Positions 9,788-18,046 of a stretch of 64,000 bases of DNA are shown piece after piece. The position numbers and the translations under genes are program-made. The notes under the pieces were generated by a model. It searched no databases and was not told the origin of the DNA. It was given only the letters and a program-made list of their open reading frames with translations. The stretch's first letter is position 1. Every line of letters begins with the position of its first letter. The DNA comes from JBHGAV01 sp041946685 (GTDB taxonomy: Bacteria > Acidobacteriota > Terriglobia > Bryobacterales > Bryobacteraceae): NCBI GenBank assembly GCA_041946685.1, contig JBHGAV010000002.1, positions 54,475 through 118,474 of the forward strand, read 5' to 3'.

Positions 9788-11989
9788 CTAGTCCTTGCGG
9801 CCGGTGCGAACCAACCAGTCGCGAAACATGGCGGCAAAGTCGTGCGCGAGCGGCAACGTGGTGAGTTCCTCCACCGAGAACTTCATCTTGCGCCGCCAGT
9901 TGGGGTACTGCCAGGTGCTGCCCGGCAGATTCTGTTGCTCGGTTTCCTTGGTCAGGTCCTCCTGGTTGACGACCATGAGCATGGAAGGGGTGCGAGCCAG
10001 GAATCCGACCGCCGCGTTGTGAAGTTCTCCGGTCAACTCCGGGACATCCGCGGCGCGGCGCGGGAACCAGGCCGGCAGCAGACCAGCTTCGAAGAAAGCG
10101 TCCAGCATCTTCTGCTTATCGGCGGCCCTGACGCTGAGCTGGGCGCGGTAGGCTGCCTCGCTGCCAAGCAAGCCGGCTCTGTGGCGGGCTTCTATGTCGC
10201 GGCCCAGCCAGAAGCCGGCCAGCGTGGCCAGATCGTGCGTGGCCAGCGCAACCAGAGCCTGCCGCGGATAGGATTCCGGCGCGCGGTAGCGGCCGTCGCC
10301 CTCCCGCTCGAAGTACAACAAGCGATAGCTCAGGATGCCGAACCGGGCGAGAGTCTCGCGGATTTCGGGCTCCACCGTGCCCAGGTCCTCACCGACGATC
10401 AGGACTTTGTTTCGAACGCTCTCCAGCGCCAGGACGCGGACCAGGTCCTGGTGGTCCGCGCGCACATACGTTCCGCCAGCCGCCGTCTCTCCTTCCGGGA
10501 TCCAGAACAGGCGGAACAGGCGCATAACGTGGTCGATGCGCAGGGCGCCTCCGTCCCGCAGGTTGTGCCGTATCGACTCGGCAAACAGCCGGTAACCATC
10601 CTCGCGGTGTCTGTGAGCGCTAGGGGGTGGAAAGCCCCAGTTCTGGCCCTGCGGCGCGAAATCGTCGGGCGGGGAGCCGACCCGGCAGCCGTCTACGAAG
10701 AAATCCCGATGACCCCACAGATCCGAACCGCAACTGTCGGTGGCCAGCGCCAGGTCGTGATACAGCCCGATGGAGAGACCCCTCTCCACCGCCCGGCGAT
10801 GCGCGGCATTGAGCTGTTCATCCAGCCGCCACTGAACGTACTTGTGGAAAAGCACCCGCCCGCCAAACTTACGGACGAAGGCACGTACGGCCGGGGAGCC
10901 GGGCTCGCGATATTCGGCGGGCCAGTCCGGCCATATCCATATGTCGGGATTGTTCTGATGAATCCACTCTTCGAGCGCGCTGTAGGTGGCGAATCGCTCG
11001 AGCAGAACTCCTTCGCGCCGGCAGAAGTCCTGAAAAGGCTTCCGGCAGGCTGCGCCTTCCCGGCAGCGCCTGCGGAAAGTGTCGAAGCACAGCCTCAGAA
11101 AACGCATCTTCAGCGCGTATACCCGTTCGTACTCGACCAGGGGCGACGAGCGAAGCTCGACCAGTTCCCTCTGGGTGGCGGAATCCTGGAAAAGCGCCTG
11201 CGCCCGGCGTGAAAGGCGGAAGTCATCCAGACGCTCGATGTCGAGGTAGATGGGATTGCGATAGAAGATCGAGTTCGGAAGGTAGGGGCTGGTGTTGTAC
11301 GGCTGCCGGTTGTGTATGGCGTGGAGCGGATTGAGCGCGACGAAATCAGCGCCCAGCTCATCGGCGACCCAGTCGATGAACCGCTCCAGGTCGGCGAGAT
11401 CGCCGCAGCCCCAGTTACGGCCGCTCCGCAGCCCGTAGAGCGCAATCGCCACGCCCGCCGCCCGCCCTCCCTGTTCGAGAGCCGGGGGAATCCAGGCGCG
11501 GCTCGGCGTGACGATCAGGTAGCTTTCCGAGGAGAGCCCGCCAGCTTCGACACGGATGCGGTGATATCCCAAGGGCATCCGCGCTGGAAGCGCCGCCCAC
11601 CGGCGCTCGTAGCGCGTCCCGTCCAGGTCCATGGTCTCGGGCGGCTCCGCCGACTCCAGGGACGCCTCATACCGGGTCGCCGAGCCGTCTTCCCATCTGA
11701 TCTCCACGACGGCCCCCGAGACGCCTGCGGGCACGGCCAGCGGGATCGACCGCTCCTGCTCGCCGACGACCAGTGTGGGAGGGGTGAGGCGTGTCCACTC
11801 CCGAGTCAGTCTTGAACGGACGGCCTCTTCGAGGCTTGCCTGGTTGTCGGCGTCCACACCCAGGCTGCGAAGGATGGCCCGGCGAACCTCGGGGCGGGTC
11901 TGGCGGTAGTTGCCCCAGATGTCCCAGTATCCCGGCTCGATGCCGAAGAGCGCGGCAGCCTCTCGCTCAACCTCCTCAAAAGAGGACAT
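9788..11989 (-). CDS. malQ: 4-alpha-glucanotransferase (GH77)
   Basis: The 733-residue amylomaltase transfers glucan chains between maltodextrins during maltodextrin or glycogen turnover. An N-terminal beta domain of about 150 residues precedes the GH77 barrel. Recognisable barrel motifs are ALYGLRSGRNWGCGDLADL (substrate entry), GLYHDLALATDSCGSD, the nucleophile region GALRIDHVMRLFRLFWIP, the acid/base region IVGEDLGTVEP, and LATHDLATLAGFW. Length is in the range of long bacterial MalQ proteins. The ATG at 11989 has TAGAAT five bases upstream and no ribosome binding site, so the mRNA may be leaderless. It diverges from nuoB across only 35 bases. Confidence 0.94.
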   Translation of the reverse strand: MSSFEEVEREAAALFGIEPGYWDIWGNYRQTRPEVRRAILRSLGVDADNQASLEEAVRSRLTREWTRLTPPTLVVGEQERSIPLAVPAGVSGAVVEIRWEDGSATRYEASLESAEPPETMDLDGTRYERRWAALPARMPLGYHRIRVEAGGLSSESYLIVTPSRAWIPPALEQGGRAAGVAIALYGLRSGRNWGCGDLADLERFIDWVADELGADFVALNPLHAIHNRQPYNTSPYLPNSIFYRNPIYLDIERLDDFRLSRRAQALFQDSATQRELVELRSSPLVEYERVYALKMRFLRLCFDTFRRRCREGAACRKPFQDFCRREGVLLERFATYSALEEWIHQNNPDIWIWPDWPAEYREPGSPAVRAFVRKFGGRVLFHKYVQWRLDEQLNAAHRRAVERGLSIGLYHDLALATDSCGSDLWGHRDFFVDGCRVGSPPDDFAPQGQNWGFPPPSAHRHREDGYRLFAESIRHNLRDGGALRIDHVMRLFRLFWIPEGETAAGGTYVRADHQDLVRVLALESVRNKVLIVGEDLGTVEPEIRETLARFGILSYRLLYFEREGDGRYRAPESYPRQALVALATHDLATLAGFWLGRDIEARHRAGLLGSEAAYRAQLSVRAADKQKMLDAFFEAGLLPAWFPRRAADVPELTGELHNAAVGFLARTPSMLMVVNQEDLTKETEQQNLPGSTWQYPNWRRKMKFSVEELTTLPLAHDFAAMFRDWLVRTGRKD

Positions 11990-11994
11990 ATCTC

Positions 11995-12000
11995 ATTCTA
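11995..12000 (-). promoter_or_regulatory. -10 box of a probable leaderless malQ transcript
   Basis: TAGAAT on the minus strand ends five bases before the malQ ATG. A normal start site six or seven bases downstream of the box would fall at the start codon itself. Confidence 0.5.
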
Positions 12001-12012
12001 TCGGCTTCGTGA

Positions 12013-12018
12013 GAGAAT
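12013..12018 (+). promoter_or_regulatory. -10-like box before nuoB
   Basis: GAGAAT ends six bases before the nuoB ATG at 12025, the same spacing as in other genes of the window. It is back to back with the malQ box at 11995-12000. Confidence 0.35.
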
Positions 12019-12024
12019 CAAGTT

Positions 12025-12591
12025 ATGGGGCTGGATTATTCGGCGCGCTTCAACATGACGGGCCTCTCCGACGTGCCGGAGGATTTCTTCGCCAGGATCG
12101 ACCGCGAATCGTTCGGCCCGGCCGAGGGGGGCGTGTTGACCACCTCGCTCGACAAGGCCATCAATTGGGCGCGCAAGAACTCGATCTGGCCGATGTCGTT
12201 CGGCCTAGCCTGCTGCGCCATCGAGATGATGTCGATGGGAGCGTCGCGGTTCGATATCGCGCGCTTTGGCGCCGAGGTCTTCCGGGGTTCCCCGCGGCAG
12301 TCCGACCTGATGATCATCGCCGGGCGGGTGTCCAACAAGATGGCCCCGGTCATCCGCCAGCTCTACCAGCAGATGCCGGAGCCGAAGTGGGTGATTTCGA
12401 TGGGCGCCTGCGCGACCTCGACGGGCGTATTCAGCAACTACGCCCTGATTCCGGTGAACCAGATCATCCCGGTGGATGTGTACGTTCCCGGCTGCCCGCC
12501 CCGCCCCGAGCAGCTTATTCACGCTCTGATGCTTCTCCAGGAAAAGATCCAGCGGGAGACCGGCACACTGCGCGGCGTGCTGAATCTCTGA
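12025..12591 (+). CDS. nuoB: NADH-quinone oxidoreductase subunit B, solitary copy
   Basis: This 188-residue protein is the complex I subunit that holds the N2 [4Fe-4S] cluster, the last carrier before quinone. All four ligand cysteines are present: C63 and C64 (LACCAIEMM), C129 (SMGACATS) and C157 (PGCPPRPEQ). The conserved RQSDLMIIAGRVSNKMAP segment is also there. No other nuo gene is next to it: malQ diverges upstream and a PDZ-protein gene converges four bases downstream. It is either a subunit displaced from the main nuo operon or a second copy used by another module; the window cannot decide. Confidence 0.95.
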   Translation: MGLDYSARFNMTGLSDVPEDFFARIDRESFGPAEGGVLTTSLDKAINWARKNSIWPMSFGLACCAIEMMSMGASRFDIARFGAEVFRGSPRQSDLMIIAGRVSNKMAPVIRQLYQQMPEPKWVISMGACATSTGVFSNYALIPVNQIIPVDVYVPGCPPRPEQLIHALMLLQEKIQRETGTLRGVLNL

Positions 12592-12594
12592 GAG

Positions 12595-13449
12595 CTACAA
12601 GCGCGTGCCGGTGCTCACCTGGCGAGCGGGCTTCTCGCTCTTCTCGCTGGCGAGGGTTACCGTAACCGTCATCTCCTTGTGGTTGCGGACCAGGGCGATC
12701 GGAAACGTGGTCTTGGACTTCAGGTCCCGAATGGCCCGGGTGATCTCGCGCGGAGAGGTCACCTTGGTTTCGTCGATCTTGAGGATCACGTCGCCGGCCT
12801 TCAGCCCGGCCTTCTCGGCGGCGGAGTCCTTCGACACGGAGCGAACCAGCACGCCCTCCTTCACACCGAAGAACTCAGCCAGTTGAGAACTCACGGATTC
12901 GGCCTCGATCCCCAACATCCCGCTCCTCCACAACATGTTGGCACTGGGGATGTCGGGCATGGGCTGGATCTTCAGCCGCAGCTTATCCATGTCGTCGCGG
13001 AGTTGTTCCGCGTCGAAGTACGGCTGTCCGAAATTGAATGATCCCTTGCGGACGCCGATGACCGCCGTCACCGTCTGCGTGGAGCCGTCGCGACTCACCA
13101 GGAGCCGGGCCTGCCTGCCCTCCGGGGTCTCCCGCACCATGCGGACGAACTGCTCAGTCCCCTCCAGGCGCTGGCCGTTGTATTCCAGCACCACGTCGCC
13201 AACCTTCAGCCCGGCCTTAGCGGCGGGGCTGTCCTCTTCCACGCGCGTAATCTCGACGCCGCGCTCCTCCTTCAGCTTGAGAGCCTTGGCGCGCTCCGCG
13301 TTGATCTCGGCAACTCCCACGCCCAGGTAGCTCCTGCTGCTTGCGGTCGTGACCGCGACCTGCGGAGCCACGCCGAACAGGTCCTGTGCGCTGGCAATCC
13401 CAGAAACCAGCAAGCCTGACATCAAGGCAAAAACCAGAGTCAATCTCAT
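12595..13449 (-). CDS. Exported protein with two PDZ domains
   Basis: The 284-residue protein begins with a signal peptide (about residues 1-22, MRLTLVFALMSGLLVSGIASAQ without its last two residues as the hydrophobic part). Two PDZ domains follow, at about 40-135 (SYLGVGVAEI ... AAKAGLKVGDVVLEYNGQ) and 172-270 (GMLGIEAESV ... AAEKAGLKAGDVILKIDE). The arrangement resembles the C-terminal half of DegP/HtrA proteases, but no serine protease domain precedes it. It lies 46 bases downstream of an ECF sigma/anti-sigma pair on the same strand, so it may sense unfolded envelope proteins or tether a protease. That role is inference. Confidence 0.82.
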   Translation of the reverse strand: MRLTLVFALMSGLLVSGIASAQDLFGVAPQVAVTTASSRSYLGVGVAEINAERAKALKLKEERGVEITRVEEDSPAAKAGLKVGDVVLEYNGQRLEGTEQFVRMVRETPEGRQARLLVSRDGSTQTVTAVIGVRKGSFNFGQPYFDAEQLRDDMDKLRLKIQPMPDIPSANMLWRSGMLGIEAESVSSQLAEFFGVKEGVLVRSVSKDSAAEKAGLKAGDVILKIDETKVTSPREITRAIRDLKSKTTFPIALVRNHKEMTVTVTLASEKSEKPARQVSTGTRL

Positions 13450-13495
13450 ACGGCCTCCACCATATCTAGACGGCGTGCCCTGGGGAGTGTCACCC

Positions 13496-14395
13496 TCAGA
13501 ACGCTCCCAGCGAGGCGTTCATCGCCTGAAGGATGCTCTGGGACCGCTCCCGAATGTAGCCTTCGTCCTCTCTGTCCACGAGTTGCTGGAGCACTCCCAC
13601 AATGTCGTCTTCCCGATGCTCGGCGAGAAGGTCGATGGCTTGTGCGCGGACCCCGACGTGGTCGTCTGAAAGGAGTACATGAGACAGAACCGACCGGACC
13701 TCGGGGTCGGAGGCAAAGGGCCGCAACCCCTCGAGCGCTTTCAGGCGGACCGCCGCGTTGGGGTCGTTCTGCACCGCTTGCAGGAAGGCCCGGCGCACCA
13801 CGGGAGAGCTGCCTTGCGGACGCAGAACCTCGAGCGAATCCAGCCTCAGCGCCGGATCGAAGGAGTTCTGCGCCGCCTCCAGCACCAGACTCTGGATCCG
13901 CGGTTGCCCGAGGTCCCCCGAGAATACACGCTCGCTGGACTCGTCCACAACGACTCTAACGCCGCCGGAGGGGTCGGGTTGCAGATAGCGCACCTGGCTT
14001 ACGCTCGGGGTCCGGCTGCCCGGAGGCGGGGGCGGCTGAGGAATCAGACGCGCCGCGAAGAAGCCCACGGCAACCAGCGCCAGGGCGCCCGCGGGCCGCA
14101 GGAGAGCGGGCGAGACAGGACGGCCCGTCCAATCCCAGAGACGGCCCAGCCAGCCGCGCGAGTCTCGCATGCCGCCGATCTGTTCGTCCAAGGCGGAGCG
14201 GCATTCGGAGAGCAAGCCCGCGGGCGGCTCGACGGCGGCCAAGTCCAGCGCGGCATGCAGCGCCTTCTCCTTGTCCAGCGCCGTGCGGCACGGCTCGCAC
14301 GTTTCCAGATGCTTGTGAACGGCCTCCTCCTCCTCGAAGGTCAGCTCCCCGTAAAGGAAGAAAGAGAGAGAGCCCTTTACCCAATCGCAACTCAT
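13496..14395 (-). CDS. Membrane anti-sigma factor with zinc finger and HEAT repeats
   Basis: The 299-residue protein has three parts. Residues 1-45 are a zf-HC2-type anti-sigma zinc finger (H-x3-C-x2-C within KHLETCEPC). A single membrane helix lies near 104-118 (ALVAVGFFAARLI). The rest, from about 165, contains HEAT-like helical repeats (VRRAFLQAVQNDPNAAVRLKALEGL and two similar units). Its ATG overlaps the sigma gene stop by four bases, the usual arrangement for a sigma/anti-sigma pair. The family logic is cytoplasmic sigma binding and an extracytoplasmic HEAT sensor. A HEAT-repeat sensor is uncommon and worth noting. Confidence 0.82.
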   Translation of the reverse strand: MSCDWVKGSLSFFLYGELTFEEEEAVHKHLETCEPCRTALDKEKALHAALDLAAVEPPAGLLSECRSALDEQIGGMRDSRGWLGRLWDWTGRPVSPALLRPAGALALVAVGFFAARLIPQPPPPPGSRTPSVSQVRYLQPDPSGGVRVVVDESSERVFSGDLGQPRIQSLVLEAAQNSFDPALRLDSLEVLRPQGSSPVVRRAFLQAVQNDPNAAVRLKALEGLRPFASDPEVRSVLSHVLLSDDHVGVRAQAIDLLAEHREDDIVGVLQQLVDREDEGYIRERSQSILQAMNASLGAF

Positions 14396-14991
14396 ACGAA
14401 ATCTCCCAGCGCCGCCCGCATCTTCTGGTTGACGCGGAACAGGCAGTTCTTTGCGGCCTCCTCGCTCGTTCCCAGGATCTCGCCGATGGCCCTAAGCCGC
14501 AGGCCCTGATAGTGACGCAGTTCGAAGACGGTTCGCTCGCGAGGGGTGAGTCCCGAAAGCGTCTCCTGGATCTTCGCACCCAGTTCCCTGCTCAGAAGGC
14601 TTCTTTGGGGATCGACCTCCGCCCGTTCCTCCCGCGTGTTCTCGATAGGGTTCGGAGGCTCCTCCCGGCGAACCTTCCTCCGCCGGAGCTGGTCCAGGCA
14701 CAAGTTGGTGACGATCCGGTAGAGCCAGGTGTGAAAGCTGCAATCGAAGCGGAACGAGCCAAGATTCCGGTAGACCCTGAGAAACGCCTCCTGGTATACG
14801 TCGCGTGCATCCTCCGGGCTGCGCAGAAGATGGGTGGCCAGCCGCAACACCCCTTTGTCGTAGGAGCGCACCAGTTGCGCAAAGGCGTCCTGGTCGCCCC
14901 GTTGGGCGGCCCGGATGAGAGCCGCCTCTTCGCGCACGGGCTCCGCGGGTATCTGTACCTCCGCTACGGCTGCGGGTTGGACCGTCAACAC
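14392..14991 (-). CDS. ECF RNA polymerase sigma factor
   Basis: The 199-residue protein has sigma-70 region 2 at about 25-95 (FAQLVRSYDKGVLRLATHLL, DVYQEAFLRVYRNLGSFR, FHTWLYRIVTNLCLDQLRRR) and region 4 at about 137-190 (LTPRERTVFELRHYQGLRLRAIGEILGTS as the helix-turn-helix). A linker rich in Glu and Arg separates them. The start is a GTG at 14991; the TTG next to it is an alternative. Translation of the anti-sigma gene is coupled through a four-base overlap. Targets probably include its own operon, as is common for ECF factors, but I found no convincing promoter motif. Confidence 0.93.
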   Translation of the reverse strand: MLTVQPAAVAEVQIPAEPVREEAALIRAAQRGDQDAFAQLVRSYDKGVLRLATHLLRSPEDARDVYQEAFLRVYRNLGSFRFDCSFHTWLYRIVTNLCLDQLRRRKVRREEPPNPIENTREERAEVDPQRSLLSRELGAKIQETLSGLTPRERTVFELRHYQGLRLRAIGEILGTSEEAAKNCLFRVNQKMRAALGDFV

Positions 14992-15033
14992 TAATTGTGA
15001 CGGACGGGGAGCCGGAATGGTAGGTGAGCCGCG

Positions 15034-16731
15034 CTAGTCGGCAAGCTCGAGTTCGATCGTCTTGCTTCCGGGATCGAGCAGGGAGATGCGGAAGGAGCGG
15101 ATCTGCCCCGCCCGGACGGGCTCCTGCCCGGAGCCGGCAGCCGAGCCGCCGCCCCGCTTCCATTTATCTGAAAGCATGGCAGTTAGCGCGGCAAGGTCGG
15201 CCTTGGCCTCGCTCTTCTCCGCCGAGGTTCCCGCCTTGGCTTCCACGGGCAGCCTACAGATGGCGACGACCCCTTCCCCCAGCTCCACCTTCGCGCGTTT
15301 CTGGCTCAGTTCCACAAGGCGGCCGCTGACCTTGTCGCCGGTCTTGTGCTCGGCGATGTACTCGTCGATGGAAGTCGGCTCCAACTGCTTAATTCCCAGG
15401 CGGATACGCCGCTTGGCACGATCCACCTCAAGAACCTGGGCCCGGACCCGCTGGCCGACAGTCAGAACTTCGCGCGGGTGCTTGATGCGCTTCTCGCGGC
15501 TGATGTCGCCGATGTGGATCATACCCTCGACGCCCTCGGCAAGCTCCAGGAAGGCTCCGAAGTCGGCCAGGCTGACGATGGGCCCTTCGGCCGTCGCCCC
15601 GACGGGCAGCCGGGCAACCACCTCATCCCACGGGTCGCCCAGAGCCTGCTTCAGGCTCAGTCCGATGCGCTTGCCGGCGGCGCTCACGCCGGTGACAACC
15701 GCTTCAACCAGCTCGCCGGGCTTGACCACGTCGGAGGGCTTGCGAACTTTTCTCGACCAGGTCATGTCCGCCAAGCGGATCAGGCCCTCCAGACCCGGCT
15801 CCAACTCCACAAACGCCCCGAAATCGACCACACGGGTGACCTTCCCCCGGACGCGGTCGCCGGTCTTGAACTTCTCCTCGGCCAGGCTCCACGGATCCGG
15901 GCTGAGCTGCTTGAGTCCAAGGGAGATCCGGCGGGACGCCGGGTCCACCTTCAGGATCTTTACCTCGAGCGAGTCGCCTTCCTTGAGGACCTCGGAGGGC
16001 TTGCCGACCCGGCCCCAGGAGATGTCGGCGACGTGAAGGAGCCCGTCGACGGAGCCCAGGTCTACGAACGCGCCGAAGTCGGTCAAGGTGCGGACCGTGC
16101 CCCTCACCACAGCCCCTTCCTTCAACTGCTCGAAGGCCGCCTGCCTGGCGCGCTGCTCTTCCTCTTCCAGCACCACCCGCCGGTCGACGACGACATCCTC
16201 GTCGGCGACATCCAGCTTGATGATCCGGCACTGGATCTCCTGGCCGACCAGTTTCTCCAGTTCGGCCGCATCCTTTGCGCCGCTGCGGGAGGCGGGCATG
16301 AAGGCGCGCACGCCTACATCCACGCTCAGCCCCCCCTTGACGACGCCGCTAACGACGCCGCCGATGACCCGGCGCTCGGCGAACGCCGCTTCCAGGCTGG
16401 ACCAGTCCTTGGGCTTCTCGACCTTGAGCTTGGAGAGCGTATAGTAGCCCTCCGAATTGCGGCCGGTGATGGTCACTACCGCGACGTCGCCGACCTGGAT
16501 ACCGAGATTTCCGGCCTCGTCGCGAAATTGGTCGGCAGGAAGAATTCCTTCGGTCTTCAGGCCCACGTCCACAAACACAGACTCGGAAGAGACCGCCACG
16601 ACGGTACCCTTCTTTGGGCCACTCTCCTGCCGATGCGACTCTTCGAACTGGGAGAGAATCTCTGCGAAGCTGGAAGCCTCCTGGGACACGGTTTGCTCCT
16701 CAAGGTTGGACATGCCGGAATGCGAACTCAT
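15034..16731 (-). CDS. rpsA: 30S ribosomal protein S1
   Basis: This protein has six S1 (OB-fold) domains in its 565 residues, as in full-length bacterial S1, which holds mRNA on the 30S subunit. The domains start with KKGTVVAVSSESVFVDVG, VSGVVKGGLSVDVGVRAFMP, RGTVRTLTDFGAFVDLG, RGKVTRVVDFGAFVELEPG, EGPIVSLADFGAFLELAEG and SGRLVELSQKRAKVELGEG. The first two and the last are divergent, again as in known S1. I chose the ATG at 16731, 15 bases after GGAGGA; ATGs at 16764 and 16713 are alternatives. The histidine kinase gene diverges upstream. Confidence 0.92.
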   Translation of the reverse strand: MSSHSGMSNLEEQTVSQEASSFAEILSQFEESHRQESGPKKGTVVAVSSESVFVDVGLKTEGILPADQFRDEAGNLGIQVGDVAVVTITGRNSEGYYTLSKLKVEKPKDWSSLEAAFAERRVIGGVVSGVVKGGLSVDVGVRAFMPASRSGAKDAAELEKLVGQEIQCRIIKLDVADEDVVVDRRVVLEEEEQRARQAAFEQLKEGAVVRGTVRTLTDFGAFVDLGSVDGLLHVADISWGRVGKPSEVLKEGDSLEVKILKVDPASRRISLGLKQLSPDPWSLAEEKFKTGDRVRGKVTRVVDFGAFVELEPGLEGLIRLADMTWSRKVRKPSDVVKPGELVEAVVTGVSAAGKRIGLSLKQALGDPWDEVVARLPVGATAEGPIVSLADFGAFLELAEGVEGMIHIGDISREKRIKHPREVLTVGQRVRAQVLEVDRAKRRIRLGIKQLEPTSIDEYIAEHKTGDKVSGRLVELSQKRAKVELGEGVVAICRLPVEAKAGTSAEKSEAKADLAALTAMLSDKWKRGGGSAAGSGQEPVRAGQIRSFRISLLDPGSKTIELELAD

Positions 16732-16771
16732 GCGGGACCGGGGTAGTCCTCCATTTTGCCACATTTGCGGA

Positions 16772-16777
16772 TAAGAT
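16772..16777 (+). promoter_or_regulatory. -10 box of a probable leaderless kinase transcript
   Basis: TAAGAT ends six bases before the GTG at 16784, and no ribosome binding site lies in between. Confidence 0.4.
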
Positions 16778-16783
16778 GGTCGC

Positions 16784-18046
16784 GTGGCCTCCCGGCGCTG
16801 GACAAGATTCCTCCGACCCGAGGACGCCGTGTGGCTTGCGTTGTTCTCCGCTCTGGCGGTTGCCAGCCCCAGCCGCTACCCGGAAGAGATCGCGCTGCTG
16901 TGCTGCCTGGCATTGTTCCAGGTGCTTGAGCCCAAGATCGCGGCGCTGAACAGCCGCGACGGCCGGGTGGTTTCGGTGCTGGCAAAGCTGTTGCTCGGCT
17001 ACCTGCTGATGCTGTTCACAAACGGAGTCAACAGCAGCTATTACCCAATCCTGCTGGTGCCGGTGGTCTCCGCCTCAACGACGCTCGGGCCGCTCGGAAC
17101 GGGTTTTTTCACGACCCTCGCCTGTGCCTTGTACGCCTCTTTTCTGCTCTACGTGGACTGGACTCGCTACACTCTCCCGGCCGAGGAGGTTCGCGAACTG
17201 TGCCTGCGCCTCCTGTTCCTCGCCGTCGCCGGCTTCCTGACGCATCGCCTGGCGGCGGCCAGCCGCGAGGAGAGGCTGCGCTACCAGGCTGCCGCGGAGG
17301 AACTGGCGGCCGTCAATCAAAGCCTGAAAGACGCCGAGGCCGCCGTGAGCCGGTCGGAGCGGCTGGCGGCCCTGGGGCAACTCTCTGCGGGGCTGGCTCA
17401 CGAGCTTCGCAATCCGCTGGGCACCATACGGGCTTCAGCGGAAATGCTGCAAAAGAACATCCCTCCTGAGAATCTCGTCGCCGCAGAGATGGCCGGCTTC
17501 ATCGCCGCGGAGGTAGACCGCAGCAACTCGCTGATCACCCGGTTTCTGGACTTCGCTCGTCCCCTCGAACTGCACCGGGAGCTGGCCGACCTGAACGAGG
17601 TGTTGGACCGTGCTGTCGCCCGTCTGGAGCGGGACAAGATCGGGAGCCGGGTCAGCGTCTACCGAAACTACTCCCCCGATGTTCGCCCTTTCCCGTTTGA
17701 CGCCGAGCTGATGGAGCGCGTCTTCCATAACCTGCTCCTGAACGCCGCTCAGGCATCACCGCCCGGCGGCGCCGTGACCGTGAAGACCCGCCCCACCGAT
17801 GACAGCGTGGAGGTCAGCGTCATCGACCGCGGTTGCGGCATCGACCCCAAGCACAAAGAGAACATCTTCAACCCGTTCTTTACAACCAAGTCCGACGGAG
17901 TCGGTTTGGGTTTGGCTATCGTCTCGAAGATCGTCGATCAGCACGGCGGTAAAATGGCCGTCGAGAGCGAAGTGGGGAAGGGCAGCGTTTTTCGTCTCTA
18001 CCTGCCGCTGGAGCCCCGCCCCGCCGCTCCGGTACCCAGGCAATGA
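16784..18046 (+). CDS. Membrane sensor histidine kinase (NtrB-like)
   Basis: The 420-residue protein has an N-terminal membrane part (about 15-155, four to six hydrophobic segments), a short coiled region (160-192), a HisKA domain with the phosphoacceptor H206 (LSAGLAHELRNPLGT), and a HATPase domain with the N box NLLLNAAQASPPGG, G1 box DRGCGIDPKH and G2 box GVGLGLAIVSKIVDQHGG. There is no large sensory loop, so it may sense a membrane or internal signal. The stop overlaps the response-regulator ATG by four bases, making a cognate pair. The start is GTG. Confidence 0.93.
   Translation: MASRRWTRFLRPEDAVWLALFSALAVASPSRYPEEIALLCCLALFQVLEPKIAALNSRDGRVVSVLAKLLLGYLLMLFTNGVNSSYYPILLVPVVSASTTLGPLGTGFFTTLACALYASFLLYVDWTRYTLPAEEVRELCLRLLFLAVAGFLTHRLAAASREERLRYQAAAEELAAVNQSLKDAEAAVSRSERLAALGQLSAGLAHELRNPLGTIRASAEMLQKNIPPENLVAAEMAGFIAAEVDRSNSLITRFLDFARPLELHRELADLNEVLDRAVARLERDKIGSRVSVYRNYSPDVRPFPFDAELMERVFHNLLLNAAQASPPGGAVTVKTRPTDDSVEVSVIDRGCGIDPKHKENIFNPFFTTKSDGVGLGLAIVSKIVDQHGGKMAVESEVGKGSVFRLYLPLEPRPAAPVPRQ

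Noticed and set aside
9842..11212. Plus-strand frame of about 456 codons
   Set aside because: It is antisense to malQ, whose GH77 motifs are unmistakable.
15346..16746. Plus-strand frame of about 466 codons
   Set aside because: It is antisense to ribosomal protein S1 and has no recognisable domain.
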